Below, piece by piece: positions 25,774-34,217 of a DNA stretch of 64,000 nt. Under the pieces are notes generated by a model. That model made no database searches. It was not told the DNA's origin and saw nothing but the letters and a program-made list of their open reading frames with translations. The position numbers and the translations under genes were made by a program. The stretch is from the NCBI GenBank assembly GCA_018780035.1, contig JADMKE010000016.1:434001-498000 (forward strand). Direction: 5' to 3'. Positions within the stretch are counted from its first letter, which is position 1; each line of letters begins with the position of its first letter. This DNA is from Candidatus Sericytochromatia bacterium (lineage in GTDB: Bacteria > Cyanobacteriota > Sericytochromatia > UBA7694).

Positions 25774-27042
25774 TTACGGCAACCGGGCCAGATCCATCCC
25801 AATATGTTTGCGTTCGCCTGACTTGAGCTGGCGATTGTCTTCACCGGGATCATCGACATAGACCACGTTCATCAGATAGGGTTTAAATTCAGAGACAGGC
25901 ATTTCAATTTGTGCGCCATAGGTTTGAATAATCACTTTCGGTTCTGGCCCAGATTTATCCATCCCCACCAGGGCCATGGCATGCCCCCAGATATTCACCA
26001 CCAGCCCCCGTCCACGGCTGAGATCGTCTTCGATCTGTTCCAGTGAGGTGTTTTGGGCAAACCGGTTTAAAGGCCAGATCATCGGCACATTTTTATGGGT
26101 ATAATCCAGCTGATTGCCATAAAGCCGATCGATGGCGCTGCTTTGCTGGCCCACCCGAGGAGAGGCCTGATCTGCGCCGGTATCTAAATGACTCTTGTAT
26201 TTGCCTGCACCCAGCATCAGATCCATCAGGGCATTTTGAACAATGGCTTCACTCATTTGGCGATCTTCACCGGGCAGACGCCAATTGTCATTGGGGTTGA
26301 GCTGTTTCCCATCGGGCAAGGTAAAGGTTTTGCCCTCTGCCAGGGCCAGGGTCATGTCCAAGTATTTTTGCGGGTGCATATTGGCGGTCAGCGCCTGGAT
26401 TGATGCGGCGGCACAGGTGCCTTTGCCACCTTGGCCAATCATGCCCGGTGCGCCAATATCGCGGATCAAAGAGCGCATCAGAAAGGTGCTTTCGTTTTGG
26501 CTTAAACGGGTGTTTTGCCCGGCCTGTATCTGCTGAAACCGTTGAACTGCTTTTTGAGCGCCCTCAAAGCCCAAACGGCGGAAAAACAATTCTGCGTTGC
26601 CTATTTCTGCGGCCAGTCCAAACACGATATTTTTGTCGAGCAGCCAGGTCATCATCGGCTCCAGCTTGTCTTGAGGGACACCCAGCCGCTCTGCCATTTT
26701 GGCGATATTTTCAGCACGATGTGTTTTGCCCTGTTTGTAAATATCTTTGAAGTGTTTTTGCAAATAGCCCGAGGCGTCGTTGCGAATGGCCAGGCTTTCA
26801 AATACGGCAGCCCCCCCGCGCACTTCGTTATCCGGCTCAAAGAGAGGGACTTCTTGCTGGGCGCGGCCCTGTTCTGGCAAAGGCTCGGAAAAATCACGTT
26901 CATTGGTTGGGGCCGTTGGGACTGGCTCTGGGGGTTCACTTGGGTTGGACGTAACAGGGGGTATTGCTTTGGTGGCTTTTTCTGAAGCGGGAAGTTCGGG
27001 CGGCTGAATGGGCTGAGCAAAATGAGATTCTAAAGAAACCAT
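25774..27042 (-). CDS. Papain-fold cysteine peptidase-like protein without signal peptide
   Basis: 422 aa. The first 90 residues are Pro/Glu-rich and disordered. Helical middle (about 95-205). The C-terminal half has a Cys-His pair like papain-fold/C39-like peptidases: GQGGKGTCAAASIQAL (Cys about 219) and NIWGHAMALVGMD (His about 362), with a later acidic residue. No Sec signal or membrane segment, so it is either cytoplasmic or exported by a non-Sec route. AGGAG lies about 9 nt before the start. It follows the repeat/C39 fusion gene on the same strand, but a terminator separates them. Confidence 0.6.
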   Translation of the reverse strand: MVSLESHFAQPIQPPELPASEKATKAIPPVTSNPSEPPEPVPTAPTNERDFSEPLPEQGRAQQEVPLFEPDNEVRGGAAVFESLAIRNDASGYLQKHFKDIYKQGKTHRAENIAKMAERLGVPQDKLEPMMTWLLDKNIVFGLAAEIGNAELFFRRLGFEGAQKAVQRFQQIQAGQNTRLSQNESTFLMRSLIRDIGAPGMIGQGGKGTCAAASIQALTANMHPQKYLDMTLALAEGKTFTLPDGKQLNPNDNWRLPGEDRQMSEAIVQNALMDLMLGAGKYKSHLDTGADQASPRVGQQSSAIDRLYGNQLDYTHKNVPMIWPLNRFAQNTSLEQIEDDLSRGRGLVVNIWGHAMALVGMDKSGPEPKVIIQTYGAQIEMPVSEFKPYLMNVVYVDDPGEDNRQLKSGERKHIGMDLARLP

Positions 27043-27116
27043 TTTTTAACGACTCCTGCGTGTGAAAGGTGTAAGTACAGTTTATACCTGGAGAGGGGGG
27101 GTGGGTAAAACCCAAA

Positions 27117-27142
27117 AGCCGGTCCTGTTTCCAGAACCGGCT
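27117..27142 (-). terminator. Intrinsic terminator after the repeat-C39 fusion gene
   Basis: Stem AGCCGGT/ACCGGCT (27117-27123, 27136-27142), extended by CTG/CAG. On the minus strand it is followed by TTTTGGGTTTT. It lies 20 bp past the stop codon at 27163. Confidence 0.8.
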
Positions 27143-27162
27143 GTTTTAAAGCGCTCCCGACT

Positions 27163-28689
27163 TCAGCGGAAGACGTCAAAAAAGAGGCGTTTGTAATTGT
27201 CGCCGCCAAAGATATGGATCTGGCGGATCGAGCGATTGTCCCACATTTTTTGGAAGACAGTCATCTCCATTTCGACATAGGGGCCTTCGAGGCTGTCGTG
27301 GATCACCAAGGTGCCTTTTTTCTGGTTGTAGCCAACCACGAGCACATAGTGTTCTTGGGAGAGGCCGCCAAAGTCCAGCAGCACAGGAGTGGGACGGCCT
27401 TTGTTGACCTGTTCGATCAGGTTGTTCAAGATGCCACCGCGGAAATCCTGGGCCTTGAGGCCTTTTTTGCGCAGATAGCTGGTGATGGCATCATCGGTGG
27501 TGGGCAAATTGCCGGGGTTGGCTTGGTCCACAACCTGTTGATAGGTCATGGGCGTGCCCCAATAATTCAGCAACGAAGCCAAAACGGCTTGGCCACAGGT
27601 ATTGTCTTGGCCCTGGTGGAAAAAGGGCACGTTTTCGAGCACCTTGCTGCCATTTTGGTAGATCTTAATCCGTTGGCCATCGCCAACCTGCAGGGTTTTA
27701 AAGGGGCCCGCCATGACTTGGCTGGCTGCCACCGATTGGGTCACCATATTGGCGGTGATATTGCCATAGGGCATGGGTTGCAGGGGCACCTGGGGCGTAC
27801 CACAGGAGGCCAACAGGGCCACGCCCAGGGCAGAGCTCATGGCCAAGGTGGCCAGGCGTTTTTGCAGGCGCAGGGCGCGCATTAACTCTTTAAAAGGCAG
27901 CAGGCCCTTTTCGACCAGAATATCCCCGAGGCGGCGCAGGCCACTGCGGTGCTGTTCTTCAACAGCCACTTCGAGTTGTTCGCGGGTCAATTGGTGGGTG
28001 TCGACCAGGATCTCGCCGATCTTTTTCTGGACCGGTTTAAGCGGATCGCTCTCATGGCGACCACTGCCACCGGCGCTGTACTGCAACCACAATTGGGTGG
28101 TGAGCACGTCTTCGAGTTCTTCTTCGTTTAAAACCCCTTTTTGTACCAGCACATTGCCAAGGTAGTCGTGGCTTTGATGCTGCTCTTCGAGGGCTTGGTG
28201 CAATTGGTCGGGGGTCAGGCGGTGGCTTTGCAGCAGCAACTCACCCAGACTGACACGGCGAGCGCTTTGGCCGGGCACAGCACCAATCGCCTGATCACTC
28301 AGGGCCTGTTCGACTTTCCCCCGTGTCGTATAGCCAAACTCCACCAGGAGTTGGCCAATTTTGCTTTCGCGCAGTCCCTGTTCTTGCAAGGCGCGGGCCA
28401 GTTGCCAGCGGCTGATGGCGTGGTGTTCGAGCAGGATTTCACCCAGGTGTTTGTGCAGGCGCTGGGCACGATCGTAGCGGTTATTGAGCTGAATTTCGAG
28501 AATATCTACCAATTGTTGCTGGGTCAAATGCCCATTGCGCACCAGGATCTGACCGAGCAGTTCGTGGGTGTTTTTTTGAATTTCGATGGCTTCGTTCAGG
28601 GCCTGTTCAGAGACCAATCCGGCTTCAAGCAGGATCTCTCCAACAAAGCGGCAGAGGCCCGATCTGATTTTTTCTGTCAGTGCATTCAC
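27163..28689 (-). CDS. Eight MshEN-like repeats fused through a membrane segment to a C39-like peptidase
   Basis: 508 aa. Residues 1-285 contain eight copies of a roughly 24-residue motif (for example RLGDILVEKGLLPFKELM; also VGEILLEAGLVSEQAL), matching the MshEN/GspE-N pattern with L-G at 2-3, L6, G10, L17, L21 and Q24. MshEN domains bind c-di-GMP and normally precede a type II secretion/pilus ATPase, which is absent here. Next comes a hydrophobic segment ending in a lipobox-like LLASCGTP (about 290-312). The rest is a C39-like peptidase: DNTCGQAVLASLLNYWG (Cys about 386), EHYVLVVGYN (His) and HDSLEG (Asp). GTG start with AAGGGAG 9 nt upstream. Topology (repeats inside, peptidase outside) is inferred. 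Confidence 0.78.
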   Translation of the reverse strand: MNALTEKIRSGLCRFVGEILLEAGLVSEQALNEAIEIQKNTHELLGQILVRNGHLTQQQLVDILEIQLNNRYDRAQRLHKHLGEILLEHHAISRWQLARALQEQGLRESKIGQLLVEFGYTTRGKVEQALSDQAIGAVPGQSARRVSLGELLLQSHRLTPDQLHQALEEQHQSHDYLGNVLVQKGVLNEEELEDVLTTQLWLQYSAGGSGRHESDPLKPVQKKIGEILVDTHQLTREQLEVAVEEQHRSGLRRLGDILVEKGLLPFKELMRALRLQKRLATLAMSSALGVALLASCGTPQVPLQPMPYGNITANMVTQSVAASQVMAGPFKTLQVGDGQRIKIYQNGSKVLENVPFFHQGQDNTCGQAVLASLLNYWGTPMTYQQVVDQANPGNLPTTDDAITSYLRKKGLKAQDFRGGILNNLIEQVNKGRPTPVLLDFGGLSQEHYVLVVGYNQKKGTLVIHDSLEGPYVEMEMTVFQKMWDNRSIRQIHIFGGDNYKRLFFDVFR

Positions 28690-28896
28690 TGAAATCTACT
28701 CCCTTGCGAGATGGCTTTACACTATCTATGTAGTCTATTTTGGCAAAAACTGGTGAGCCAGAAGAGGAATATTAACTATAAATTAAACTTAAATTAATTA
28801 TTATTTAATCTTTTACTGTCTTCCCGTTTGATCTTTGCGCTGGGACTGATACACTATTACAATCTAGCAAGAACAAAAACAGGTGCAACTCCGCGC
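28690..28896. other. AT-rich divergent spacer
   Basis: About 200 bp between the divergent repeat-C39 gene and the hydantoinase-like gene. It is very AT-rich in the middle (28770-28815) and probably holds both promoters, but no strong consensus boxes could be assigned. Confidence 0.4.
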
Positions 28897-30249
28897 ATGG
28901 ATATCAGCATCAAAGACGGAACGATTGTCACGGCCAACGATATTTTTAGGGCTGATATTGGCATTCGCAACGGCAAAATTGCCGCCATTGGCCACGACAT
29001 TGTCGGTATGGAAAATATTGATGCCTCTGGCAAATATGTCCTACCAGGTGTGGTTGAAGTCCACAGCCATTTTGAATCGGCCTTTGGCAGTACCCGCTCG
29101 ATTGATAACTTTTTTAAAGGCACCCAAGCCGCAGCCTGCGGGGGGGTGACTACCATTATTGACACCGTCATGCCCAAGCTCGATGAAAGCCTCTCTGATG
29201 CGGTCAAACAGCGCAAACAGCTGCTCGATTCCCAGGCTGCCGTGGACTATGCTCTGCATGTCTGCCTGCCCGATGCCCAGGCCAGTTATCTCGAAGAACT
29301 GCCACAGCTTCTCAACGCGGGCATTCCCTCGTTTGAGGCTTTTTTGTTTGGCCCCGACGCACAAATGGTGCATACCGATGCCTCACTTTTGCAATTGATG
29401 GACGCCATTGGCAGTGCCGGGGGCATGTTGATGGTGCACTGTGGTAATCAGGCGCTTTTGCAGTCGGCAGCTCAGCGCTATCCCCTGTCTGAGCCCAATG
29501 CCTTTGCCCATTATCCTGAATTGTGTACCACACAATCCGAAGCGGAAGGGGTCTTTCGCCTGATGACCCTGGCCCAGGCCAGCCGCTGTAGCTTGTATCT
29601 CTGCCAGCTTAGCTGCCGCGATGCCCTCAATCAGGCCCTGCAAAACCACCCCCTGCAAAGCCGGATCTTTACAGGCACAGATTTGCATTACCTGACCCAC
29701 ACCGATCAGGCCTATTTGGGTTCTCAGCCTCGAAATTACACGGTGTTGCCGCCCTTGCGCAGCCAGCGCGATTTGGAAAATCTCTGGAAAGGTCTCGAAG
29801 CGGGCACCGTTCATTTGGTTTCGAGCAATCACTGGGCCTTTACCCAAGAACAGAAAAAATTGGGCGAAGATCTGGCCAGCATTCCCACGGGCTTTGCCAA
29901 TCTGGAGCTGCTTTTGCCGGTTTTGTACCACCATGCGGTGGGGGGCAAACACATGGATTTGATGCAATTGGTGGCGCTTTTGTCGACCAATCCAGCCCGG
30001 ATCTTTGGCCTCTCGCGCAAAGGTTCGATTGCTGTGGGCAAAGACGCCGATTTGGTGGTCTTTAATCCCCTGCTCAAGAAAACCATGAGCAGTTCCCATC
30101 TACACGGTGAGAGCGATTTTTGTCTGTATGAAGGCCTGGAATTGCAGGGTTATCCCGAAATGACCTTCTCGCGAGGACAGATTGTCTGCGATAATGGCAA
30201 ATTCACAGGCGAACAAGGCGCGGGACAGTTTTTACCCCGCAGTATTTAG
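28897..30249 (+). CDS. Dihydropyrimidinase/hydantoinase-like protein with degenerate active site
   Basis: 450 aa, family length. The amidohydrolase fold is clear (LPGVVEVHSHFE; GGVTTIID; SSNHWAFTQEQKKLG; NPARIFGL near the end). Key residues differ from active enzymes: the carboxylated Lys of the usual SFK motif is Glu (SFEAF, about residue 146), the metal His of the VHLS motif is replaced (LCQLS, about 236), and the catalytic Asp of SSDH is Asn (SSNH, about 309). The first His pair and VHCGN are kept. It is probably non-catalytic or of altered chemistry, as in CRMP-type homologues. ATG at 28897 has AGGTG 11 nt upstream. A YkgJ-like gene follows 18 bp later. Confidence 0.75.
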   Translation: MDISIKDGTIVTANDIFRADIGIRNGKIAAIGHDIVGMENIDASGKYVLPGVVEVHSHFESAFGSTRSIDNFFKGTQAAACGGVTTIIDTVMPKLDESLSDAVKQRKQLLDSQAAVDYALHVCLPDAQASYLEELPQLLNAGIPSFEAFLFGPDAQMVHTDASLLQLMDAIGSAGGMLMVHCGNQALLQSAAQRYPLSEPNAFAHYPELCTTQSEAEGVFRLMTLAQASRCSLYLCQLSCRDALNQALQNHPLQSRIFTGTDLHYLTHTDQAYLGSQPRNYTVLPPLRSQRDLENLWKGLEAGTVHLVSSNHWAFTQEQKKLGEDLASIPTGFANLELLLPVLYHHAVGGKHMDLMQLVALLSTNPARIFGLSRKGSIAVGKDADLVVFNPLLKKTMSSSHLHGESDFCLYEGLELQGYPEMTFSRGQIVCDNGKFTGEQGAGQFLPRSI

Positions 30250-30267
30250 CGCGCAGGAGAAAAAGAG

Positions 30268-31008
30268 ATGGCAAATCCAATTGCACCCGCTGAGGGCATG
30301 GAAGGCCTTGCGGCCACCATTACCGAAGGCTACCAAACCCTCAAACAGATCACCTGTTTGGAAGATGTTTATGAGATCATGGACTATCTCATGGACGAGG
30401 TCAAAGACAAATACAGCAATATCCGCTGCAAAATTGACTGTGCGATGTGTTGCAAAGGTCTGCATCCCCCGTATGTCACTGCCGTTGAGTGGGAATTGAT
30501 CCTGTATTATATCAACGAGTTTCCCCAGATTATCAAAGACGAAATTGTGCGTCGGGCGCGCTTTTATGCCGCTGAATACCGCGACTCCCTGCTCTTGCAG
30601 CAGCGCATGATCGAAGGCGAAATCCCGCCTGAGCAAATTCGCGACACCTATCAGACCCTGGCCCAATCGCTCAAACACGCCACCTGCCCGTTTTTGGTCA
30701 TGGACAAATGTGGGATTTATCCGGTGCGTCCGGCCAAATGCCGGGCCATGGGCAATACCCTGGTTCAGATCGAAGAGACGGTCAAGGTGCATACCTGCGC
30801 TTGGGAGATCAGCAATTTTGAAGACTTCATGCGCGAGCAAGACAGCCGGGCTTTGACCATGCCGGTCTGGAATGTCTTTGAAAAGGTGATTGAGATTATC
30901 AACCCCCCTGGCAGCATGAAAGCCGTCCTGCCCGTTTGGCTGATCACCCATATTCGCGGCAATTCAATGCTCGAAGAGCCCGATCCCAAGCCCGCACTGG
31001 TGCTTTAA
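30268..31008 (+). CDS. YkgJ-family cysteine-cluster protein
   Basis: 246 aa, cytoplasmic. Cys-rich pattern of the YkgJ/Fe-S or zinc cluster family: CKIDCAMCCKG (about 55-65), CPFLVMDKCGIYPVRPAKCR (about 142-161) and HTCAW. Such proteins are presumed to bind Zn or Fe-S clusters; biochemical roles are poorly known. AGGAG at about 30256 precedes the ATG. Probably cotranscribed with the hydantoinase-like gene. Confidence 0.75.
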   Translation: MANPIAPAEGMEGLAATITEGYQTLKQITCLEDVYEIMDYLMDEVKDKYSNIRCKIDCAMCCKGLHPPYVTAVEWELILYYINEFPQIIKDEIVRRARFYAAEYRDSLLLQQRMIEGEIPPEQIRDTYQTLAQSLKHATCPFLVMDKCGIYPVRPAKCRAMGNTLVQIEETVKVHTCAWEISNFEDFMREQDSRALTMPVWNVFEKVIEIINPPGSMKAVLPVWLITHIRGNSMLEEPDPKPALVL

Positions 31009-31029
31009 TTTGTGCTACTGGGGCGTGTT

Positions 31030-31842
31030 TTAGGCCTCTTCCGCACGCAGTTCTCTGACAATTTGCATAAAGGTCTCAACCCGTGTAATATCCACGGGAT
31101 TGCGCACCTGGCCCGCTTGTTTAAAGGTGCTACCGACAATCAGACCATCGACCAAAGGCCAGAGTTCATGTAAATTGTGGGGAGAGGCACCGCTGCCGAC
31201 CCAAATGGGCAAATGGCTGTGGGCACGGACTTCGACCAGATCTGCGCTGTCGGTGGCGGCTCCTGTAAAGGCCCCTGAAACTATCAGTCCATCCACCTGT
31301 CCCCGTTCAGTCAATTCGTGGGCTTCGGCGGCCAAGCCGCGATTGACCAGGGGGGCTGCATGTTTGACACCCACATCGGCCACAATTAAAACCTGAGATT
31401 TGAGCTGGGCCCGCAGGCGCAGACTGAGGTGGGCATTGCCCTGAATCAGGCCCTGATCGGCCACCACAGCACCCAAATGGACATTGACCCGGATAAACTG
31501 CGCTTCTGCGGCTGTGGCAATCGCCACTGCTGCGGGGGCGTCGTTGCGCAGGGCGTTGACGCCAATTGGCAAATCGGTGGCTTTGACGATTTCGCGGGTC
31601 AGGGCAGCCATGGCCGCCACCGTCTCGGCGGGAATCTGTTCGGGATAAAAGGGGGCGTCGTTGAAGTTTTCGACAATCAGCCCATCAACACCCGCCTGTT
31701 TAAACAGTGCGGCCTCGGCCAGGGCCTGTTCGTAGACAGGGGTCATACTGCCAGCATAACCCGGCGAACCCGGCAAAGCGGGCAGATGAATACAGGCAAT
31801 GATTGGGTGGGATTGGGTAAACAGGTGTTGCAGCGAAAACAT
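31030..31842 (-). CDS. BtpA/SgcQ-family protein
   Basis: 270 aa TIM-barrel-like protein. Family signs: IACIHLPALPGSP at the start, GVDGLIVENFNDAPF, then GVNALRNDA, IRVNVHLGA, VLIVADVGVKHA and DGLIVSG, then VGSGASPHNLHEL. In cyanobacteria BtpA stabilises photosystem I reaction-centre proteins; elsewhere homologues (SgcQ) are of unknown enzymatic role, and nothing else here indicates photosynthesis. ATG at 31842 was chosen since upstream codons (to 31935) encode an unlikely Cys/Phe-rich leader. Confidence 0.8.
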   Translation of the reverse strand: MFSLQHLFTQSHPIIACIHLPALPGSPGYAGSMTPVYEQALAEAALFKQAGVDGLIVENFNDAPFYPEQIPAETVAAMAALTREIVKATDLPIGVNALRNDAPAAVAIATAAEAQFIRVNVHLGAVVADQGLIQGNAHLSLRLRAQLKSQVLIVADVGVKHAAPLVNRGLAAEAHELTERGQVDGLIVSGAFTGAATDSADLVEVRAHSHLPIWVGSGASPHNLHELWPLVDGLIVGSTFKQAGQVRNPVDITRVETFMQIVRELRAEEA

Positions 31843-31940
31843 CGGATTCTCTTTTCTAAAACAGCTTCTCAATGAGGTGTTTTTACAGAAATAAAAAATG
31901 TATTTAATACATTTAAAACATGATCCCTTTGCCAATTTGT

Positions 31941-31946
31941 TATGAT
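31941..31946 (+). promoter_or_regulatory. Extended -10 element
   Basis: TG-T-TATGAT 35 nt before the ATG of the membrane protein gene at 31980, with AAAGAGG as its ribosome binding site. Confidence 0.45.
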
Positions 31947-31979
31947 TAAAAGCAAATGGGCAAAGAGGTATTATAAGCC

Positions 31980-32528
31980 ATGAGTGTGCGTGAAGTGATC
32001 CAGTGGTTGGGCAGTCATCCTTCCTCTCTGTGGCTGTTTTTGTCGCTACTGCCCGCTTTGGCGCTGGTTTTGCCGCTGTTTCATGGTAAAAATCGCGGCA
32101 ATTTTGCTCCCTGGCAGTATTTTTACGCCTTGATCACCTATTTGACCTGCCTGCCTGGCATGTTGGCCTGTATTGTGGTCGCTTATAGCCTCTTTTTTAG
32201 CCGTGACAATTTGTTGGATGCCAATGCCCTGGTCTATTTTGGCCCCCCGATTTCGATGACCATCACCCTGATGATCATGGCCAAACAGGTCAAATTTGAA
32301 GATTTGCCCGGCTTTGATCGCCTGTCGGGCCTGCTGCTTTTAATGGGTGGCACCTTTGCGATTGTGCTCTTGATCAGCAAAATGTTTATTGGCGTGGTCT
32401 TTGCGGGCAGTTTGGTGCAGCTCTTGGCGATTGCCACAGCGGTCTTTTTGCTCTTAAAATGGGCGGCCCATGCCGTCTTTCGCGGGCCGGGTGAAGCCCG
32501 AAAACCGCGCCCCTCCCTCTTTTCTTAA
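31980..32528 (+). CDS. Integral membrane protein of unknown function
   Basis: 182 aa with about five hydrophobic segments (17-35, 46-72, 82-98, 112-130, 134-155) and short loops. The basic C-terminal tail (PGEARKPRP) probably lies inside. No recognised family motif. AAAGAGG lies about 11 nt before the ATG. Convergent with pepA and separated from it by a shared terminator. Confidence 0.65.
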   Translation: MSVREVIQWLGSHPSSLWLFLSLLPALALVLPLFHGKNRGNFAPWQYFYALITYLTCLPGMLACIVVAYSLFFSRDNLLDANALVYFGPPISMTITLMIMAKQVKFEDLPGFDRLSGLLLLMGGTFAIVLLISKMFIGVVFAGSLVQLLAIATAVFLLLKWAAHAVFRGPGEARKPRPSLFS

Positions 32529-32569
32529 CTTCCTGCAAACAAAACGTTTAAGCCAAATTCGGCCAAGAA

Positions 32570-32604
32570 AAAAGACCCGCTTTAAAATAAAAAGCGGGTC
32601 TTTT
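32570..32604. terminator. Bidirectional terminator between convergent genes
   Basis: Perfect 14-bp stem AAAAGACCCGCTTT / AAAGCGGGTCTTTT (32570-32583, 32591-32604), 7-nt loop, with T runs on both strands. It serves the membrane protein gene and pepA. Confidence 0.92.
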
Positions 32605-32651
32605 GATTTGAAGCGGTCTCAGATCTTTAAAAAGTTGGGCCGCCCTGTTTT

Positions 32652-34175
32652 TTAAGCTTCGACAAACGATTCGACAAAATGGTAGAGCAAGCGGGTGCCT
32701 GTGCCCGTGCCGCCCTCTTTGGGCAGATAGGGGTTTTTGACATAGCGGGCAATTTCTTCTTCCATCAAAGAGGTGCCTGCGATATCGATGTGGGCCCAAG
32801 ACTGGCCTTCGTCGACAAACTCTTTTAAGAAAACAGCTGCTGTGATGGTTCCTGCCGAGCGGCCGCCGACGCTTTCAATATCTGCCACGTCGCTGACGAG
32901 TTGAGAACGGAACTCGTCGTAGAGCGGCAATTGCCAGACGCGCTCGCCACAATACTCTCCGGCATTGTAGAGGCGGGTGTAGAGGTTGTCATCGTTGGTC
33001 AAAACGGCTGAAACCGTCCGGCCCAGGGCAATGATCGCGGCTCCGGTCAGGGTGGCGATATCCACCAAGACATCGGGTTTGTGGTGTTTTTGGGTATATG
33101 TCAGGGCATCACAGAGCAGCAGACGGCCTTCGGCATCGGTATTTAAGACTTCGATCGTTTTTCCCGACATCGAGGTGAGAATATCCGAGGGTTTAAAGGC
33201 TTTGCCATTGACCAGGTTTTCGGTCAGGGGCATGACCGCCACCACATTGATCGGCAGTTTTTCCAAGGCAATCGCATGAATCGCACCCAGGGTTGCAGCG
33301 GCACCGGCCATATCGCCGTACATACGCAACATACCCGAAGAGGGTTTGATATCATAACCGCCGCTGTCAAAGGTCACGCCTTTGCCCACAATCCCGATCT
33401 TTTTGGCACCGGGTTTGCCGTTGTATTCCATCACGACCATTTTGGGAGGCTCATCAGAACCTTTGGCTACAGCCAAAAATGCGCCCATGCCTTCGGCTTC
33501 GAGTTCGGCTTGATCCAAGACCTTGATGGCGATGCCGGCTTTTTCTGCCAGGGTCTGGGCCCGTTCGGCAAAAATGGTGGGGGTCATATAATTGGCGGGT
33601 TCGTTGACCAGATCGCGAACATAATTGGCGCACTCAGCCAAGTGTTTGCCTTTGTGAGCACCGGCCTGCAGAGCCGCAACGGTTTCTTCATTGCTGGCAA
33701 TCACGGTGACAAATTCCAATAATTTGGAGGGGTTTTTCTTTTTGCTTTTGTATTTGTCAAAGCGGTACATGCCCAAGAGCACGCCTTCCATAATCGCTTC
33801 GGCGCTGTCAGCGGGGTTTACATCGCAGGAGGCGAAATCGTGAATGGCCATTTCTTTGGCCTGAATCCGGCGGGCGTAGCGCGAGCTATTGGCGGCAATT
33901 GAGCGGATGCGATCGAGGGAGAAGTCTTTGCGTTTGCCCAGACCCATCATCAAAATCCGTTTGGGGCCAATACCTTCGGTGTGCAGAATGGTAAATTCGC
34001 GAAATTTCCCCTGAACTTCACCCGATTCGATAATCCGGGCAATTTTGCCCCCGAGCTTTTCGTCCAGAGCCAAGAAATAATCTTGTTTTTTTAATTCGTC
34101 TTCAAAAACGGTCAGGACCAACATTTCTGTTTCCTGTTCCTGCAAAGGTTTTGCGACAACCTGTAAATCCATCAT
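32652..34175 (-). CDS. pepA: Leucyl aminopeptidase (M17)
   Basis: 507 aa, normal length. Cytosolic dimetal exopeptidase removing N-terminal Leu and others. N-terminal macro-like domain (1-170), catalytic domain with GKGVTFDSGGYDIKPSSG (metal ligands and catalytic Lys), YGDMAGAAATLG (Asp ligand) and the family signature NTDAEGRL (about residues 347-354; Asp/Glu metal ligands, catalytic Arg). AAGAGGAA precedes a double ATG. PepA proteins in some bacteria also bind DNA; nothing here shows that. Confidence 0.95.
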   Translation of the reverse strand: MMDLQVVAKPLQEQETEMLVLTVFEDELKKQDYFLALDEKLGGKIARIIESGEVQGKFREFTILHTEGIGPKRILMMGLGKRKDFSLDRIRSIAANSSRYARRIQAKEMAIHDFASCDVNPADSAEAIMEGVLLGMYRFDKYKSKKKNPSKLLEFVTVIASNEETVAALQAGAHKGKHLAECANYVRDLVNEPANYMTPTIFAERAQTLAEKAGIAIKVLDQAELEAEGMGAFLAVAKGSDEPPKMVVMEYNGKPGAKKIGIVGKGVTFDSGGYDIKPSSGMLRMYGDMAGAAATLGAIHAIALEKLPINVVAVMPLTENLVNGKAFKPSDILTSMSGKTIEVLNTDAEGRLLLCDALTYTQKHHKPDVLVDIATLTGAAIIALGRTVSAVLTNDDNLYTRLYNAGEYCGERVWQLPLYDEFRSQLVSDVADIESVGGRSAGTITAAVFLKEFVDEGQSWAHIDIAGTSLMEEEIARYVKNPYLPKEGGTGTGTRLLYHFVESFVEA

Positions 34176-34217
34176 GCACTTAAATTCCTCTTTCAGTCAT
34201 ATAAAATTGCGGATTCA

